Assembly (NCBI GenBank): GCA_965202875.1
Contig: OZ241870.1
Span: forward strand, 2,914,001-2,978,000
Length of the DNA: 64,000 bases
Direction: 5' to 3'
Origin: HK1 sp965202875
Lineage (GTDB): Bacteria; Pseudomonadota; Gammaproteobacteria; HK1
Both the position numbers and the translations under genes were made by a program. Shown in pieces: positions 9,081 to 17,472 of this stretch; position 1 is the stretch's first letter, and every line of letters begins with the position of its first letter. The notes under the pieces were generated by a model that had not been told where the DNA came from, searched no databases, and saw only the letters and a program-made list of their open reading frames with translations.

Positions 9081-12023
9081 TCAGGCAGCGCGGATCTGAC
9101 ACAGGGTGACCTTCGTCTCCTGCATCTGCGTCACCGAGTCGTAGCCATAGGTCATCGCGGTATTGCAAGCGTCACCGCGCACGTACGGAGCAGCCCCCTC
9201 GGGATACTTCGCCAAGAGATCCTCGCCCTGGAAGAAGCCGCCGAAGTGGAACGGCGTCCAGACCACCCCCGGTGCGACCCGGCGCGTCACCATGACTTTC
9301 GCCTTGATCGTCGCCGTGCCGTCGGTGGGGGTCTCGATCCACACCATCTGGCCGTCCTTCAGACTGCGATCGTTCGCATCCTTGGGGTTGACCTCGACGA
9401 ACATGTCCTGCTGCAACTCCGCCAGCCACGCCGTGGAGCGTTGCTCCTCGCCGCCCCCTTCGTACTCGACCAGACGTCCGCTCGAGAAGATGAGCGGGAA
9501 CTCCTTGGAGTGGTCGTCCTTCTGGTACGAGGCATAGCGCGTCGGCAGCCGGTAGAAGCGCTTGCGGTCCTCGTAGGTCGGGTACTGCCCGACCAGATCC
9601 CGATGCGGCGAGAACAGCGGCTCGCGATGGATCGGCACCGGGTCGGGGAACGTCCACACCACGGCGCGGGCCTTGGCGTTGCCGAAGGGCGCGCAGCCGT
9701 GGTTGATGGCCACGCGCTGGATGCCGCCGGAGAGGTCGGTCTTCCAGTTCTTCCCTTCGGCCGCCGCTTTCTCTTCGTCGGTGAGGTCGTCCCACCATCC
9801 GAGCTGCTTGAGCACCTTGTGGTTGAACTCGGGGTAGCCGTCCCTGAGATCCGAACTCACGCTGTGGACGCCCTCGGCCAGGAGGTTCACGCCCTCGCGC
9901 TCCACGCCGAAGCGGGCACGGAACGTGAGGCCGCCGTCACCGACCGCCATGCTCGGGTTGTAGAGGACCGGGGTCCCCGGATGCCCCTTCTTGGTGACCG
10001 TCTCGCCCTTGGTGTTGACGTAGGTGAACTCGGTGTCCGGGTTCCCCCATGAGGGCCACGGCATCCCGTAGAAGTCGCCGTCGGCGGGTCCGCCCTCGGC
10101 GCGCAACGTGGTGGTGTTGAAGGTCTTGCGGTGCTCGGCGTGCAGCTTCAGACGCTCGGGGCTCTGGCCGGTGTAACCGATCGTCCACATCCCCTTGTTG
10201 ATCTCGCGGGTAATGTCCTCGACGTTCGGCTCGTCGGTGGTCGCGTTGACCTGGATGTTCCTGAACAGCTCGTCCGCGAAGCCGAGCTTGCGCGCGAACT
10301 TCGCCATGATGGTGTGATCCGGCAGCGACTCCCATACCGGATCGATGATCTGGTCGCGCCACTGGATCGAGCGGTTCGACGCGGTGACCGAGCCGTAGGT
10401 CTCGAACTGGGTCGAGGCCGGAAGAAGGTACGTCCCTTCCTTGCGATCGTTCATCACCGCCGCATGGGTCGGATACGGATCGACGATGACCATGAGATCG
10501 AGCTTCTCCATCGCCTTCTTCATCTCGATCCCGCGGGTCTGGCTGTTGACCGCGTGGCCCCAGAGCACCATCGCCCGGACGTTGTCGCGCTGGCCGATGT
10601 TCGCCTTGTCCTCGTTCACGCCGTCGATCCAGCGCGAGACTGGGATCCCCCGGTAGTTCATCGGCTGGATTTCCTTGCCGTTGTCGCCAACGACCGGAGT
10701 GGGATCGAAACGACCCTTCAACCAATCGAGATCCGTATCCCACACGCGCGCCCAGTGCGCCCACGCGCCTCCCGAGAGACCGTAGTAGCCCGGCAGGGTG
10801 TGCGAGAGGACGCCGAGGTCCGTCGCGCCCTGGACGTTGTCATGGCCGCGGAAGATGTTCGCGCCGCCGCCGGACTTGCCGATGTTGCCGAGCGCGAGCT
10901 GCAGCACGCAGTACGAGCGGGTGTTGTTGTTGCCGATGGTGTGCTGCGTCCCACCCATGCACCACACGATGGTGCCGGGCCGGTTCTCGGCCATCATCTG
11001 CGCCGCCGCCTTCACCGTCTCGGCCGGGACCCCGGTGACCCGCAGGGTCTCCTCCGGCGTCCACTTCTTCACCTCCTCGCGGATCTGGTCCATCCCGTAG
11101 ACACGCTGTCGGATGTACTCCTTGTCCTCCCAGCCGTTCTCGAAGACGTGCCAGAGCATGCCCCACATCAGACCCACGTCGGAGCCGGGGCGAAGCTGCA
11201 CGTGAAGATCCGCGTGGGCCGCGGTGCGGGTGAAGCGCGGATCGCAGACGATCATCTTCGCGCCGTTCTCCTTCGCGCGGAGGATGTGCTGCATCGCCAC
11301 GGGATGGGCCTCGGCCGGGTTGGACCCGACGAAGATCATCGCCTTGCAGTTGTGCATGTCGTTGTAGGAGTTGGTCATGGCGCCGTAGCCCCACGTGTTG
11401 GCAACTCCCGCGACCGTCGTCGAATGGCAGATGCGCGCCTGGTGGTCGACGTTGTTCGTGCCCCAGTACGCCGCGAACTTGCGGATCAGGTAGGACTGCT
11501 CGTTGCTGTGCTTGGCCGATCCGAGCCAGTACACCGAATCCGGCCCCGACTCCTCGCGGATGCGCAGCATGGCGTCGCCGATCTCGTCGATGGCGTCGTC
11601 CCAGCTCATGCGCTTCCACTTGCCGTCGGTGAGCTTCATCGGGTACTTCAGGCGCCGGGTGCCGATGCCGTGCTCGCGCACCGAGGCGCCCTTCGCGCAG
11701 TGCGCTCCGAGGTTCAGCGGGGAATCGAAGTCCGGCTCCTGCCCCGTCCACACGCCGTTCTGCAACTCGGCGATCACCCCGCAGCCGACCGAGCAGTGGG
11801 TACAGACGCTGCGCCGCAGCTCGGTCTCGACGCCTTCCTTGGGGCTGTGCCCCACCGCCGCACCCGCCTTGCGCATCATCGCGGGCGGCATCATCGTCGC
11901 GACCGCGGCGCCTCCCATGGTCAGGCCGGAGCGCCTGAGGAAGGCCCGGCGTCCGAACGCGCCGCGAGGCGCCGCGACGTGGACGGAGCCGGCGTTCCGG
12001 CCATTCTTCCGAATGAGCTTCAT
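9081..12023 (-). CDS. fdhA: Formate dehydrogenase alpha subunit, molybdopterin catalytic chain, Tat-exported, Cys type
   Basis: This enzyme oxidises formate to CO2 at a Mo/W bis-MGD centre. The 980-residue product starts with a Tat signal (RRAFLRRSGLTMGG, residues 25-38), so the catalytic side should face the periplasm. The proximal [4Fe-4S] ligands are Cys74, Cys77, Cys81 and Cys109 (CTHCSVGC and AHCAKG). The metal-binding position lies in QARICHSTTV and is Cys199, where E. coli FdnG has selenocysteine. No in-frame TGA interrupts the gene, so it needs no selenocysteine machinery. A C-terminal dinucleotide-binding domain includes SSGRLVEYEGGGEEQRS. It is flanked by its beta gene downstream and a small Tat protein gene upstream. 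Confidence 0.96.
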   Translation of the reverse strand: MKLIRKNGRNAGSVHVAAPRGAFGRRAFLRRSGLTMGGAAVATMMPPAMMRKAGAAVGHSPKEGVETELRRSVCTHCSVGCGVIAELQNGVWTGQEPDFDSPLNLGAHCAKGASVREHGIGTRRLKYPMKLTDGKWKRMSWDDAIDEIGDAMLRIREESGPDSVYWLGSAKHSNEQSYLIRKFAAYWGTNNVDHQARICHSTTVAGVANTWGYGAMTNSYNDMHNCKAMIFVGSNPAEAHPVAMQHILRAKENGAKMIVCDPRFTRTAAHADLHVQLRPGSDVGLMWGMLWHVFENGWEDKEYIRQRVYGMDQIREEVKKWTPEETLRVTGVPAETVKAAAQMMAENRPGTIVWCMGGTQHTIGNNNTRSYCVLQLALGNIGKSGGGANIFRGHDNVQGATDLGVLSHTLPGYYGLSGGAWAHWARVWDTDLDWLKGRFDPTPVVGDNGKEIQPMNYRGIPVSRWIDGVNEDKANIGQRDNVRAMVLWGHAVNSQTRGIEMKKAMEKLDLMVIVDPYPTHAAVMNDRKEGTYLLPASTQFETYGSVTASNRSIQWRDQIIDPVWESLPDHTIMAKFARKLGFADELFRNIQVNATTDEPNVEDITREINKGMWTIGYTGQSPERLKLHAEHRKTFNTTTLRAEGGPADGDFYGMPWPSWGNPDTEFTYVNTKGETVTKKGHPGTPVLYNPSMAVGDGGLTFRARFGVEREGVNLLAEGVHSVSSDLRDGYPEFNHKVLKQLGWWDDLTDEEKAAAEGKNWKTDLSGGIQRVAINHGCAPFGNAKARAVVWTFPDPVPIHREPLFSPHRDLVGQYPTYEDRKRFYRLPTRYASYQKDDHSKEFPLIFSSGRLVEYEGGGEEQRSTAWLAELQQDMFVEVNPKDANDRSLKDGQMVWIETPTDGTATIKAKVMVTRRVAPGVVWTPFHFGGFFQGEDLLAKYPEGAAPYVRGDACNTAMTYGYDSVTQMQETKVTLCQIRAA

Positions 12024-12044
12024 AGTGGTTCCTCCCTCCGCGGT

Positions 12045-12260
12045 TCAGAATCGGGCAAGCCGATAGTACCGCTCGATGTGATCCGTCATATGGTAGCCCC
12101 TGTGCCCCGGCGCCGCCTCCACGGCGGGTCCGGAGGCCGGCTCGGCGGCGCCGGCGATCCTCGCCCCCGCCGCTGCCGCCACGGTCACGGCGCCACCGGT
12201 GACGGCGGCCCTTTTCAGGAACTCGCGCCTGCCGTGCGGCTCTGAGCTCGTCTTCTTCAT
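12045..12260 (-). CDS. Formate dehydrogenase region Tat-signal small protein
   Basis: A protein of about 71 residues that is mostly a twin-arginine signal (GRREFLKRAAVTGGAVTV) followed by an Ala/Gly-rich hydrophobic run and a short mature part with HMTDHIERYYRLARF. Small Tat proteins of this kind are known immediately upstream of FDH alpha genes; their exact role is unclear, and a part in enzyme maturation or export is likely. The ATG at 12258-12260 has GGAGG five bases upstream. The gene lies 21 bp before the alpha gene and forms an operon with it. Confidence 0.85.
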   Translation of the reverse strand: MKKTSSEPHGRREFLKRAAVTGGAVTVAAAAGARIAGAAEPASGPAVEAAPGHRGYHMTDHIERYYRLARF

Positions 12261-12318
12261 GCTCACCTCCTCTCTTCAGATGCACCGCCTTCGCCGCCCC
12301 CACGGGCGACTCAGGGCG

Positions 12319-12960
12319 TCAGACAACGATTGAAAGATACTCCATCTCGAACGTCATGAACTGCCCGCCGAACTGCCCCACCGCCCGGTAGAAGCGCGCC
12401 GAGCCGGCGGTTTGCAGATCCGCGAAGAACGCACGCATCCACGTCGCGACGTGGCGCTCGAAGAAACGCCGCTGTACGTCGAGCACGTGCTCGGGCGAAG
12501 CGATGACGAGGGCCATCGTCTCGAGCAGGGCGGCGGCGTGGTCCTCGGGCTCTTTCACGTCCTCCTGCCGTTCGAAGCCGAGTGCGGCGAGATCGGCCCG
12601 GAGCACCGCGAGCGGCTTGTCCATCACGAAACCGGTGAGGTACCACGAGCCGTAGGGGATGAGCTCTCCACGGCCGATGCCGATGAAGAGATCGTGATAC
12701 TCGTCGTCGACGGCTTCGACGTCCGCGCGCTCCGCCGCCAGCTTGAGCACGCGCCAGGCAGTTGCGAGCTCGCCGCCGCCGTGGGCGGGAGCGTCAATGC
12801 CCGAAAGCAGATCGAAGAGATCGCGCCGCGGGGGACTCGCAAGCAACGCGGCCAGCAGACCGTAGGTGTTGGCGCGCACCGCGTCGTCCTCCGAGACGAA
12901 CGGCGGCGGCAATACGGGATCAACGGCCATACCGGACCTGACGTCGAACGCCGCTTCCAT
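12319..12960 (-). CDS. TorD/DmsD-family molybdoenzyme chaperone
   Basis: Cytoplasmic all-helical chaperones of the TorD family bind Tat signals and protect molybdoenzymes until the cofactor is loaded. This 213-residue product has the family features: an early NTYGLLAALLASPP helix, then EYHDLFIGIGRGELIPYGSWYLTGFVMDKPL in the middle (the YxxLFxG...PYxSxYL signature, seen in pieces). The start at 12960 is supported by GGAGG a few bases upstream; the frame is open to 13314 without support. It lies between the ferredoxin-like gene and the Tat protein gene, so its client is most likely FdhA. Confidence 0.85.
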   Translation of the reverse strand: MEAAFDVRSGMAVDPVLPPPFVSEDDAVRANTYGLLAALLASPPRRDLFDLLSGIDAPAHGGGELATAWRVLKLAAERADVEAVDDEYHDLFIGIGRGELIPYGSWYLTGFVMDKPLAVLRADLAALGFERQEDVKEPEDHAAALLETMALVIASPEHVLDVQRRFFERHVATWMRAFFADLQTAGSARFYRAVGQFGGQFMTFEMEYLSIVV

Positions 12961-13153
12961 TGATCCTCCGCTCAACCCCGGGCAGCCGACACGCGGCGGG
13001 CAGCCGACTGACTGCAATTTCCGATCCAGGTAGGCGCGGAAACATGGGGAGAAATCCCGACCTGTGGCGACAGCGAACCACGGCATGGTGGGATACCGGA
13101 AAGGAAATGAGACAAAATGTCCCGCTATGATTGATTCTGGGACGCATCGAGCA

Positions 13154-14848
13154 TCAGTCCGCCGAGCCGGCTTCGCTCCTGAACAAGTCCTTGACCCGGC
13201 AATCCTCGCACATCTGCAGCCGCGCGAGGGCGCCCGGCGCCTGGAACATGGAATGGCCGGCGAGCCTCTGCTGCATGCGCACCACCACCGCGGTGGTGCC
13301 GAACACCTTGCCACAGCTCACGCAGCGGAAGGGCTGGTCCTCGTTGAGGGTGCGCGGGCGGCGACGGGCCTCGCGGTCGAAGAGGTAGCGCGGAGTGCGG
13401 GTGATGCAGGACTCGGGACACGCCCGCTCGCACAACCCGCACTGCACGCAGTTCATCTCGATGAAGGAGAGGCGGGGCTCGCCACCTCCCGCCTGCAGGG
13501 CCGAGGCGGGACACACCGACACGCAGGCCATGCAGAGCGTACAGGCGTCGCGGTCGGCTTCGACCGTCCCGTAGGGCGCGGCGAGCGGCAGATCGGCGGC
13601 TTCCGGGCGCAGCCGTGCGTGATCGTGGAGGTGGTCGAGCGCGAGCCGCACGTCGGTGCGCTTCTCGCCGATCGGCGCGAACGTGGCCGGCGGATCGGTG
13701 GCAGGCCCGGAAGCGGCGCCGAGGGCGACGTCGAGCGCCGCGTCGTCCGCGGCGAGGGTGAGGAGCGCCGGCGCGTAGCCCATGGATTCGAGGATCGCGC
13801 GGGTGACCCCCGCCTGCGCGTCGAGCTCGCGCCGGACGGAGCCCGGCACCCTCTCCGGCACGAGCAAGACGACCCGCGCCCCCCACGCGATGCACGCCGT
13901 CCAGGCGTCCATGCCGATCGAGCCGACTTCCTCGACCGCCCAGGGAATGACGGATTCGGGCGCGACGGGCGCGATGCGCGACCACCACTCGGCGCCGGCC
14001 TCCGCGTCGTGGAAGAGGAACACCGGTCCCCGCCCCCCGACCTCCCGGTACGCGGCCAGCGCCGCGCGCAACGCGGCGAGCTGACCGGAGGGCGGCGGAT
14101 GCGCGTAGGTCACCGCTCCGGTCGGACATGCGCTCGCGCATACCCCCGCGCCCTGGCAGAGGTAGGGATCGACTTCGATGCGCTCGCCGATCGAGCGGAT
14201 GGCCCCGGTCGGGCAGGCGTCGAGACAGCGCGTGCACCCGCGGATGCCGGAGGCGCCGTGGGCGCAGACGTCCGGGTCGTAACGGAAGTAGCGGGGTTTC
14301 TCGAACTCCCCGACGAGATCCCCCACCTGCTCGATCGCCTCCGCAAGCGCCGCCTCGTCGCCGCGCGGCGCGAAGTAGCCCGGGGGCAGGACCTCGTGCG
14401 CGAGGGCGGGCTCCGGGCGCAGATCGATCACGAGGTCGAAGGGCTTGCCCCCGGTGAGCGGCGAGGGGGCGACGACCATCGGCGCGCCATCGCTCTCGGC
14501 GTGGAGGGTGAACTCGCCGAGGTGCCCCTCCACGGTGGTGATTGCGGCATGGATGACACGCACCGCGCCGCCGCCCGCGGTCCCGTCGCCCGGCGGCGCG
14601 ACGATCACGGTGTCGAGTCCGCCGCCGGCGCGTTCGGCCACCGGCGACGCCTCGGCCACCGAGCCGATGAGGGCGAGCCTCCCGGACGAGACGTAGGAGA
14701 TCGGATCGGTCGGCCCGGATGGTTCGATGGCGGCGCTCCGCCGCGCCTCGTCGAGGGCGCGGGCCCGCGCGGCGCCGTCCACGGTGCTCGCCGGCAGGGC
14801 GGGTTCGGGTGTGCCGGCGCCGGCGTCGGCCTCCGTTCCGTTCATCAT
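13154..14848 (-). CDS. Multi-cluster 4Fe-4S ferredoxin-like protein of the formate dehydrogenase locus
   Basis: The 564-residue product has four ferredoxin-type motifs: GCTRCLDACP and CQGAGVCASACP in the middle, then CTLCMACVSVCP and CVQCGLCERACP. Two CxxC pairs near the C-terminus (CVSCGKVFG, CEDC) could bind another metal. Genes of this type occur with DUF3305, DUF3306 and TorD genes beside FDH in many proteobacteria; an electron-transfer or assembly role is likely, but the reaction is unknown. The N-terminal part up to about residue 190 has no clusters. Its ATG overlaps the stop of the DUF3306 gene, and residues 21-56 are encoded by one copy of a 108-bp duplication shared with that gene's end. 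Confidence 0.85.
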   Translation of the reverse strand: MMNGTEADAGAGTPEPALPASTVDGAARARALDEARRSAAIEPSGPTDPISYVSSGRLALIGSVAEASPVAERAGGGLDTVIVAPPGDGTAGGGAVRVIHAAITTVEGHLGEFTLHAESDGAPMVVAPSPLTGGKPFDLVIDLRPEPALAHEVLPPGYFAPRGDEAALAEAIEQVGDLVGEFEKPRYFRYDPDVCAHGASGIRGCTRCLDACPTGAIRSIGERIEVDPYLCQGAGVCASACPTGAVTYAHPPPSGQLAALRAALAAYREVGGRGPVFLFHDAEAGAEWWSRIAPVAPESVIPWAVEEVGSIGMDAWTACIAWGARVVLLVPERVPGSVRRELDAQAGVTRAILESMGYAPALLTLAADDAALDVALGAASGPATDPPATFAPIGEKRTDVRLALDHLHDHARLRPEAADLPLAAPYGTVEADRDACTLCMACVSVCPASALQAGGGEPRLSFIEMNCVQCGLCERACPESCITRTPRYLFDREARRRPRTLNEDQPFRCVSCGKVFGTTAVVVRMQQRLAGHSMFQAPGALARLQMCEDCRVKDLFRSEAGSAD

Positions 14849-14977
14849 CGATTGCAGTCCCGATCATGTGACGAGACGCAGGAGATCGGATCGGTCGGCT
14901 CGGATGGTTCGATGGCGGCGCTCCGCCGCGCCTCGTCAAGGGCGCGGGCTCGCGCGGCGCCGTCCACGGTGCTCGCC
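14685..14977. repeat. 108-bp direct duplication spanning a gene junction
   Basis: Bases 14685-14792 and 14870-14977 are direct copies with 4 differences in 108 positions, offset by 185 bp. The first copy encodes residues near the N-terminus of the ferredoxin-like protein. The second encodes the C-terminal tail of the DUF3306 protein. Because the two genes are in different frames and the offset leaves a remainder of 2 after division by 3, both copies are read in the same register and give almost the same peptide (AARARALDEARRSAAIEPS). The copies flank the overlapping stop and start. Confidence 0.97.
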
Positions 14978-15600
14978 ATCTCTCCGCTCGCGACGCCCAC
15001 CGCGTCGCCCGGCACCTCACCGTCCACGGCGTCCACCACATCATCGCCCGCAGGTGCATCCCGATCGGCCCCGGCCTCTCCTGCCGCGTCCTCGCTCGCG
15101 GCCCCCCGCGCCGCATCGGCTCGCGCCCTCCTCGCCCGCTCCGCTTCCATCTCGGCCTGATGCTTCATGTCGGAGGTCACGACGTCACCCAGAGGCTCGA
15201 AAGACGTGAAATCATCGTCGTAGTCGTCGAGCCCGTCACGGACGTTGAACACCGCGCTCATGAACAGCTTGCGCAGCGCACGGCGCCGCAGTCCTTCGCT
15301 GACGCCCGGGGAGAGGAAGCCGCTGTAGTCGCTGTCTTCGTGGAGGCTCTCGAGCGGCGGCATGTCCGCGTCGGCGAGCACCTTCTCCTCGACGGCAACC
15401 GCCTCGGGCGCCTCTCCGTCCGGCTCGCGGACGTCCGGTGCTTGGGCGGACTCGTCTTTCCGATCCTTCCGGCGCACCTCGGCCGCTGCCTCCTCCTCGC
15501 GGGCAACCTCGCGCCGGCGCCGCGCCCAGCGCCGCAACGGCCCCTCGACTCCGGGAGCCGGCCCGGTCTCAGTGGAGACGCCGCGATCCCTCACGCTCAC
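14845..15600 (-). CDS. DUF3306 domain protein of the formate dehydrogenase locus
   Basis: The product (251 residues, GTG start at 15598-15600) matches DUF3306: an N-terminal LRRWARRRREVAREEE segment and a core with DYSGFLSPGVSEGLRRRALRKLF cut here as SPGVSEGLRRRALRKLF, then FNVRDGLDDYDDDF. DUF3306 proteins are found only near formate dehydrogenase and its ferredoxin; their function is unknown. It overlaps the DUF3305 gene upstream by 32 bp and the ferredoxin gene downstream by 4 bp, so translation is probably coupled. The last 40 residues are an added tail, copied from the start of the next gene. Confidence 0.85.
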   Translation of the reverse strand: MSVRDRGVSTETGPAPGVEGPLRRWARRRREVAREEEAAAEVRRKDRKDESAQAPDVREPDGEAPEAVAVEEKVLADADMPPLESLHEDSDYSGFLSPGVSEGLRRRALRKLFMSAVFNVRDGLDDYDDDFTSFEPLGDVVTSDMKHQAEMEAERARRARADAARGAASEDAAGEAGADRDAPAGDDVVDAVDGEVPGDAVGVASGEMASTVDGAARARALDEARRSAAIEPSEPTDPISCVSSHDRDCNR

Positions 15601-16123
15601 GCGCTGTGTCCTCCGACTCCATCGCCCAGTCCCGGCGCTTGCGCTTCTTCCTGATCTCGGGCTGGTAGTGCTCGACGACGTAGCGCTCCACCCACTCGAC
15701 GATCTTCTCGGGCATCGACACGGAATAGACCGGATCGTCGCATTCCAGGTGGGCGTTCGCTTCGTCCTGATTCGCGGTCACGATCACCGGGGCCAACTCG
15801 ACTTCGCCCTCCTCGTCCTGGCCTCCTTCGAAGCACACGACGAAGAGGGAAGGCCGTTCGCTCAGCAGGTTGTACCAATAACCTTCGCAGCCGTCCGGGA
15901 ACAGCTCGATCGCGAGACCCGGCCAGAGGTAGCGACGGCATTCGTCGTCCTCGTGCACGAGTGTCGCCTTCCCCCGCTCGGAGACGACCTCCTCGCCCGC
16001 CACCACCGCGACCGCCTCCCACTGCACCTGCGACCACGGCCCGACCCGCGCGATGCGCCGCTCCAGCACCACCGAGACCGGGATGCGGAGCGAATCGGGG
16101 ACAGAGCCCTCGCCGGACATCAT
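15569..16123 (-). CDS. DUF3305 domain protein, first gene of the leftward formate dehydrogenase operon
   Basis: A 184-residue product matching DUF3305: SLRIPVSVVLERRIARVGPW, then WPGLAIELFPDGCEGYWYNL, then a segment ending near CDDPVYSVSMPEKIVEWVERY and a basic tail KKRKRRDW. The family occurs next to DUF3306 and FDH genes; its biochemical role is unknown. It opens the leftward operon and faces fdhD across 187 bp, so both directions are probably controlled from that spacer. Confidence 0.88.
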   Translation of the reverse strand: MMSGEGSVPDSLRIPVSVVLERRIARVGPWSQVQWEAVAVVAGEEVVSERGKATLVHEDDECRRYLWPGLAIELFPDGCEGYWYNLLSERPSLFVVCFEGGQDEEGEVELAPVIVTANQDEANAHLECDDPVYSVSMPEKIVEWVERYVVEHYQPEIRKKRKRRDWAMESEDTAREREGSRRLH

Positions 16124-16272
16124 CGTCGAACCATCTGCAACAATCGCCGGAATCGGTGGGCAACCATAGCACGCCTTGCGGCTGCGACTGCACCGCGAGG
16201 GCCGGGGGATGGGTGTCGGGGGCTGCGCCCCCTGTGGCCGCCGCGCGGTGCGTGATCGGGCCTCCGCTTGCG

Positions 16273-16278
16273 TATACT
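16273..16278 (+). promoter_or_regulatory. Candidate -10 element of fdhD
   Basis: TATACT lies 33 bp before the fdhD ATG in the 187-bp spacer between the divergent DUF3305 and fdhD genes. No good -35 hexamer is visible at 16-18 bp, so it may depend on an activator, or be chance. Confidence 0.35.
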
Positions 16279-16310
16279 CGGGGGACGCGGAACCGTCGAG
16301 GCGCGGGACG

Positions 16311-17339
16311 ATGGATTACAGCGCTGAACCCTACCGCCCCGAGATGACCCAGGCGGGGCTGGCCCCTACCCACGCGGTGCGCGCCGTGGACGAGTACGGC
16401 GACATCCGCAACCTCCAGGTGGCTGGAGAGTTTCCGCTCACGATCAAGGTCGATGACCGGGAGATCGTGACCCTGATGACCCTCGGCACCTGGCCCGAGG
16501 CCCTCACCCTGGGCTACCTCCGCAACCAGCGGCTCATCGAGGACATCGAGGCGGTCCGCTCGGTCGAGGTCGACTGGGAGCGCGAGCAGGCCAACGTCAC
16601 GACGTTCGCGGGCGAGGGGATCCCCGACAAGGAGCAGAAGCTCGCCAAGCGCACCGTGACCACCGGCTGCGGCCAAGGGACGGTGTTCAGTTGCACACTG
16701 GACAAACTCTACGAACTGCGGCTGCCGGAGGTCCGCCTCACGCAGTCCGGCATCTACCGCCTGCTCAAGTCAATCACCTCGTACAACGAGATCTACCGGC
16801 AGGCGGGGGCGGTGCACGGCTGTGCGCTGTGCCGCGACGCCGAGATCATCACGTTCATCGAGGACGTCGGTCGACACAACGCGGCGGACGCGATCTCGGG
16901 GCTGATGTGGCTCGACCGGGTAGGCGGCGAGGACAAGATCTTCTACACGACCGGAAGGCTCACTTCCGAGATCGTGATGAAGGCGGCGCACATGGGGATC
17001 CCTGCCATCCTCTCGCGCTCCGGGGTGACCCACATGGGGCTGGAGCTGGCCGGGGATCTCGGGATCGTGATGATCGCGCGCGCGAAGGGCCGGCACTTCC
17101 TCGTCTACAACGGCGCCGATCGGATCGAGTTCGACGCGGTTCCCGAGCGTCGCCCGGTTCCGGCTGCGCCGGCTGTCTCGCCCGCGCCGGCGGCGCCATC
17201 CGCAGCGACGGGACCGTCCGCATCCGCAACGGCGGTGCCGTCTGCGCCGGTTGTCCCCCCCGCCCCGGCGACGCCATCTGCACAGGCCGCGCTGTCCATG
17301 CCGGCGGCACCATCCCCCGCCGCCGCGTCCTCGGCATGA
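16311..17339 (+). CDS. fdhD: Formate dehydrogenase accessory sulfurtransferase FdhD, with repetitive C-terminal tail
   Basis: FdhD passes sulfur to the molybdenum cofactor of formate dehydrogenase. Residues 1-280 match the family: TTGCGQG at 118-124, a central GAVHGCALC segment, then DVGRHNAADAISG and GRLTSEIVMKAAHMGIP. In E. coli FdhD a CxxC pair is used; here only Cys120 is present in that loop, although Cys128 and the downstream CALC pair could contribute. The ATG at 16311 follows GCGGGACG and gives an N-terminus close to family length. The last 60 residues are a Pro/Ala/Ser repeat tail without family match, encoded in a repetitive tract. The gene diverges from the fdh operon. Confidence 0.93.
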   Translation: MDYSAEPYRPEMTQAGLAPTHAVRAVDEYGDIRNLQVAGEFPLTIKVDDREIVTLMTLGTWPEALTLGYLRNQRLIEDIEAVRSVEVDWEREQANVTTFAGEGIPDKEQKLAKRTVTTGCGQGTVFSCTLDKLYELRLPEVRLTQSGIYRLLKSITSYNEIYRQAGAVHGCALCRDAEIITFIEDVGRHNAADAISGLMWLDRVGGEDKIFYTTGRLTSEIVMKAAHMGIPAILSRSGVTHMGLELAGDLGIVMIARAKGRHFLVYNGADRIEFDAVPERRPVPAAPAVSPAPAAPSAATGPSASATAVPSAPVVPPAPATPSAQAALSMPAAPSPAAASSA

Positions 17340-17460
17340 CCGTCCCGTCCGCGCCGACCGTCCCGTGCGCCCCGGCGACATCGTCCGTATCGGCTGTCCC
17401 ATTTGTGCCGGTGGCGCCATCCTCAGCGGCGACTCCGGCGGGCGCTTCGTGCGCCTGAAC
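17140..17460 (+). repeat. Degenerate GC-rich coding minisatellite at the fdhD 3' end
   Basis: Loosely repeated units with cgccggc, gcgccatc and gccgtc words encode the VPSAP/APATPSA tail of FdhD. After the fdhD stop at 17337-17339 the next frame continues the same peptide style (VPSAPTVPCAPATSS) to 17458. This suggests that repeat slippage with a frameshift moved the stop. There are no exact long repeats, so the boundaries are approximate. Confidence 0.55.
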
Positions 17461-17472
17461 GCCGGCGGGCGG

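Noticed and set aside
11425..11431. Selenocysteine in FdhA
   Set aside because: The active-site codon region encodes Cys199 in ARICHSTTV and no in-frame TGA exists, so this is the Cys form.
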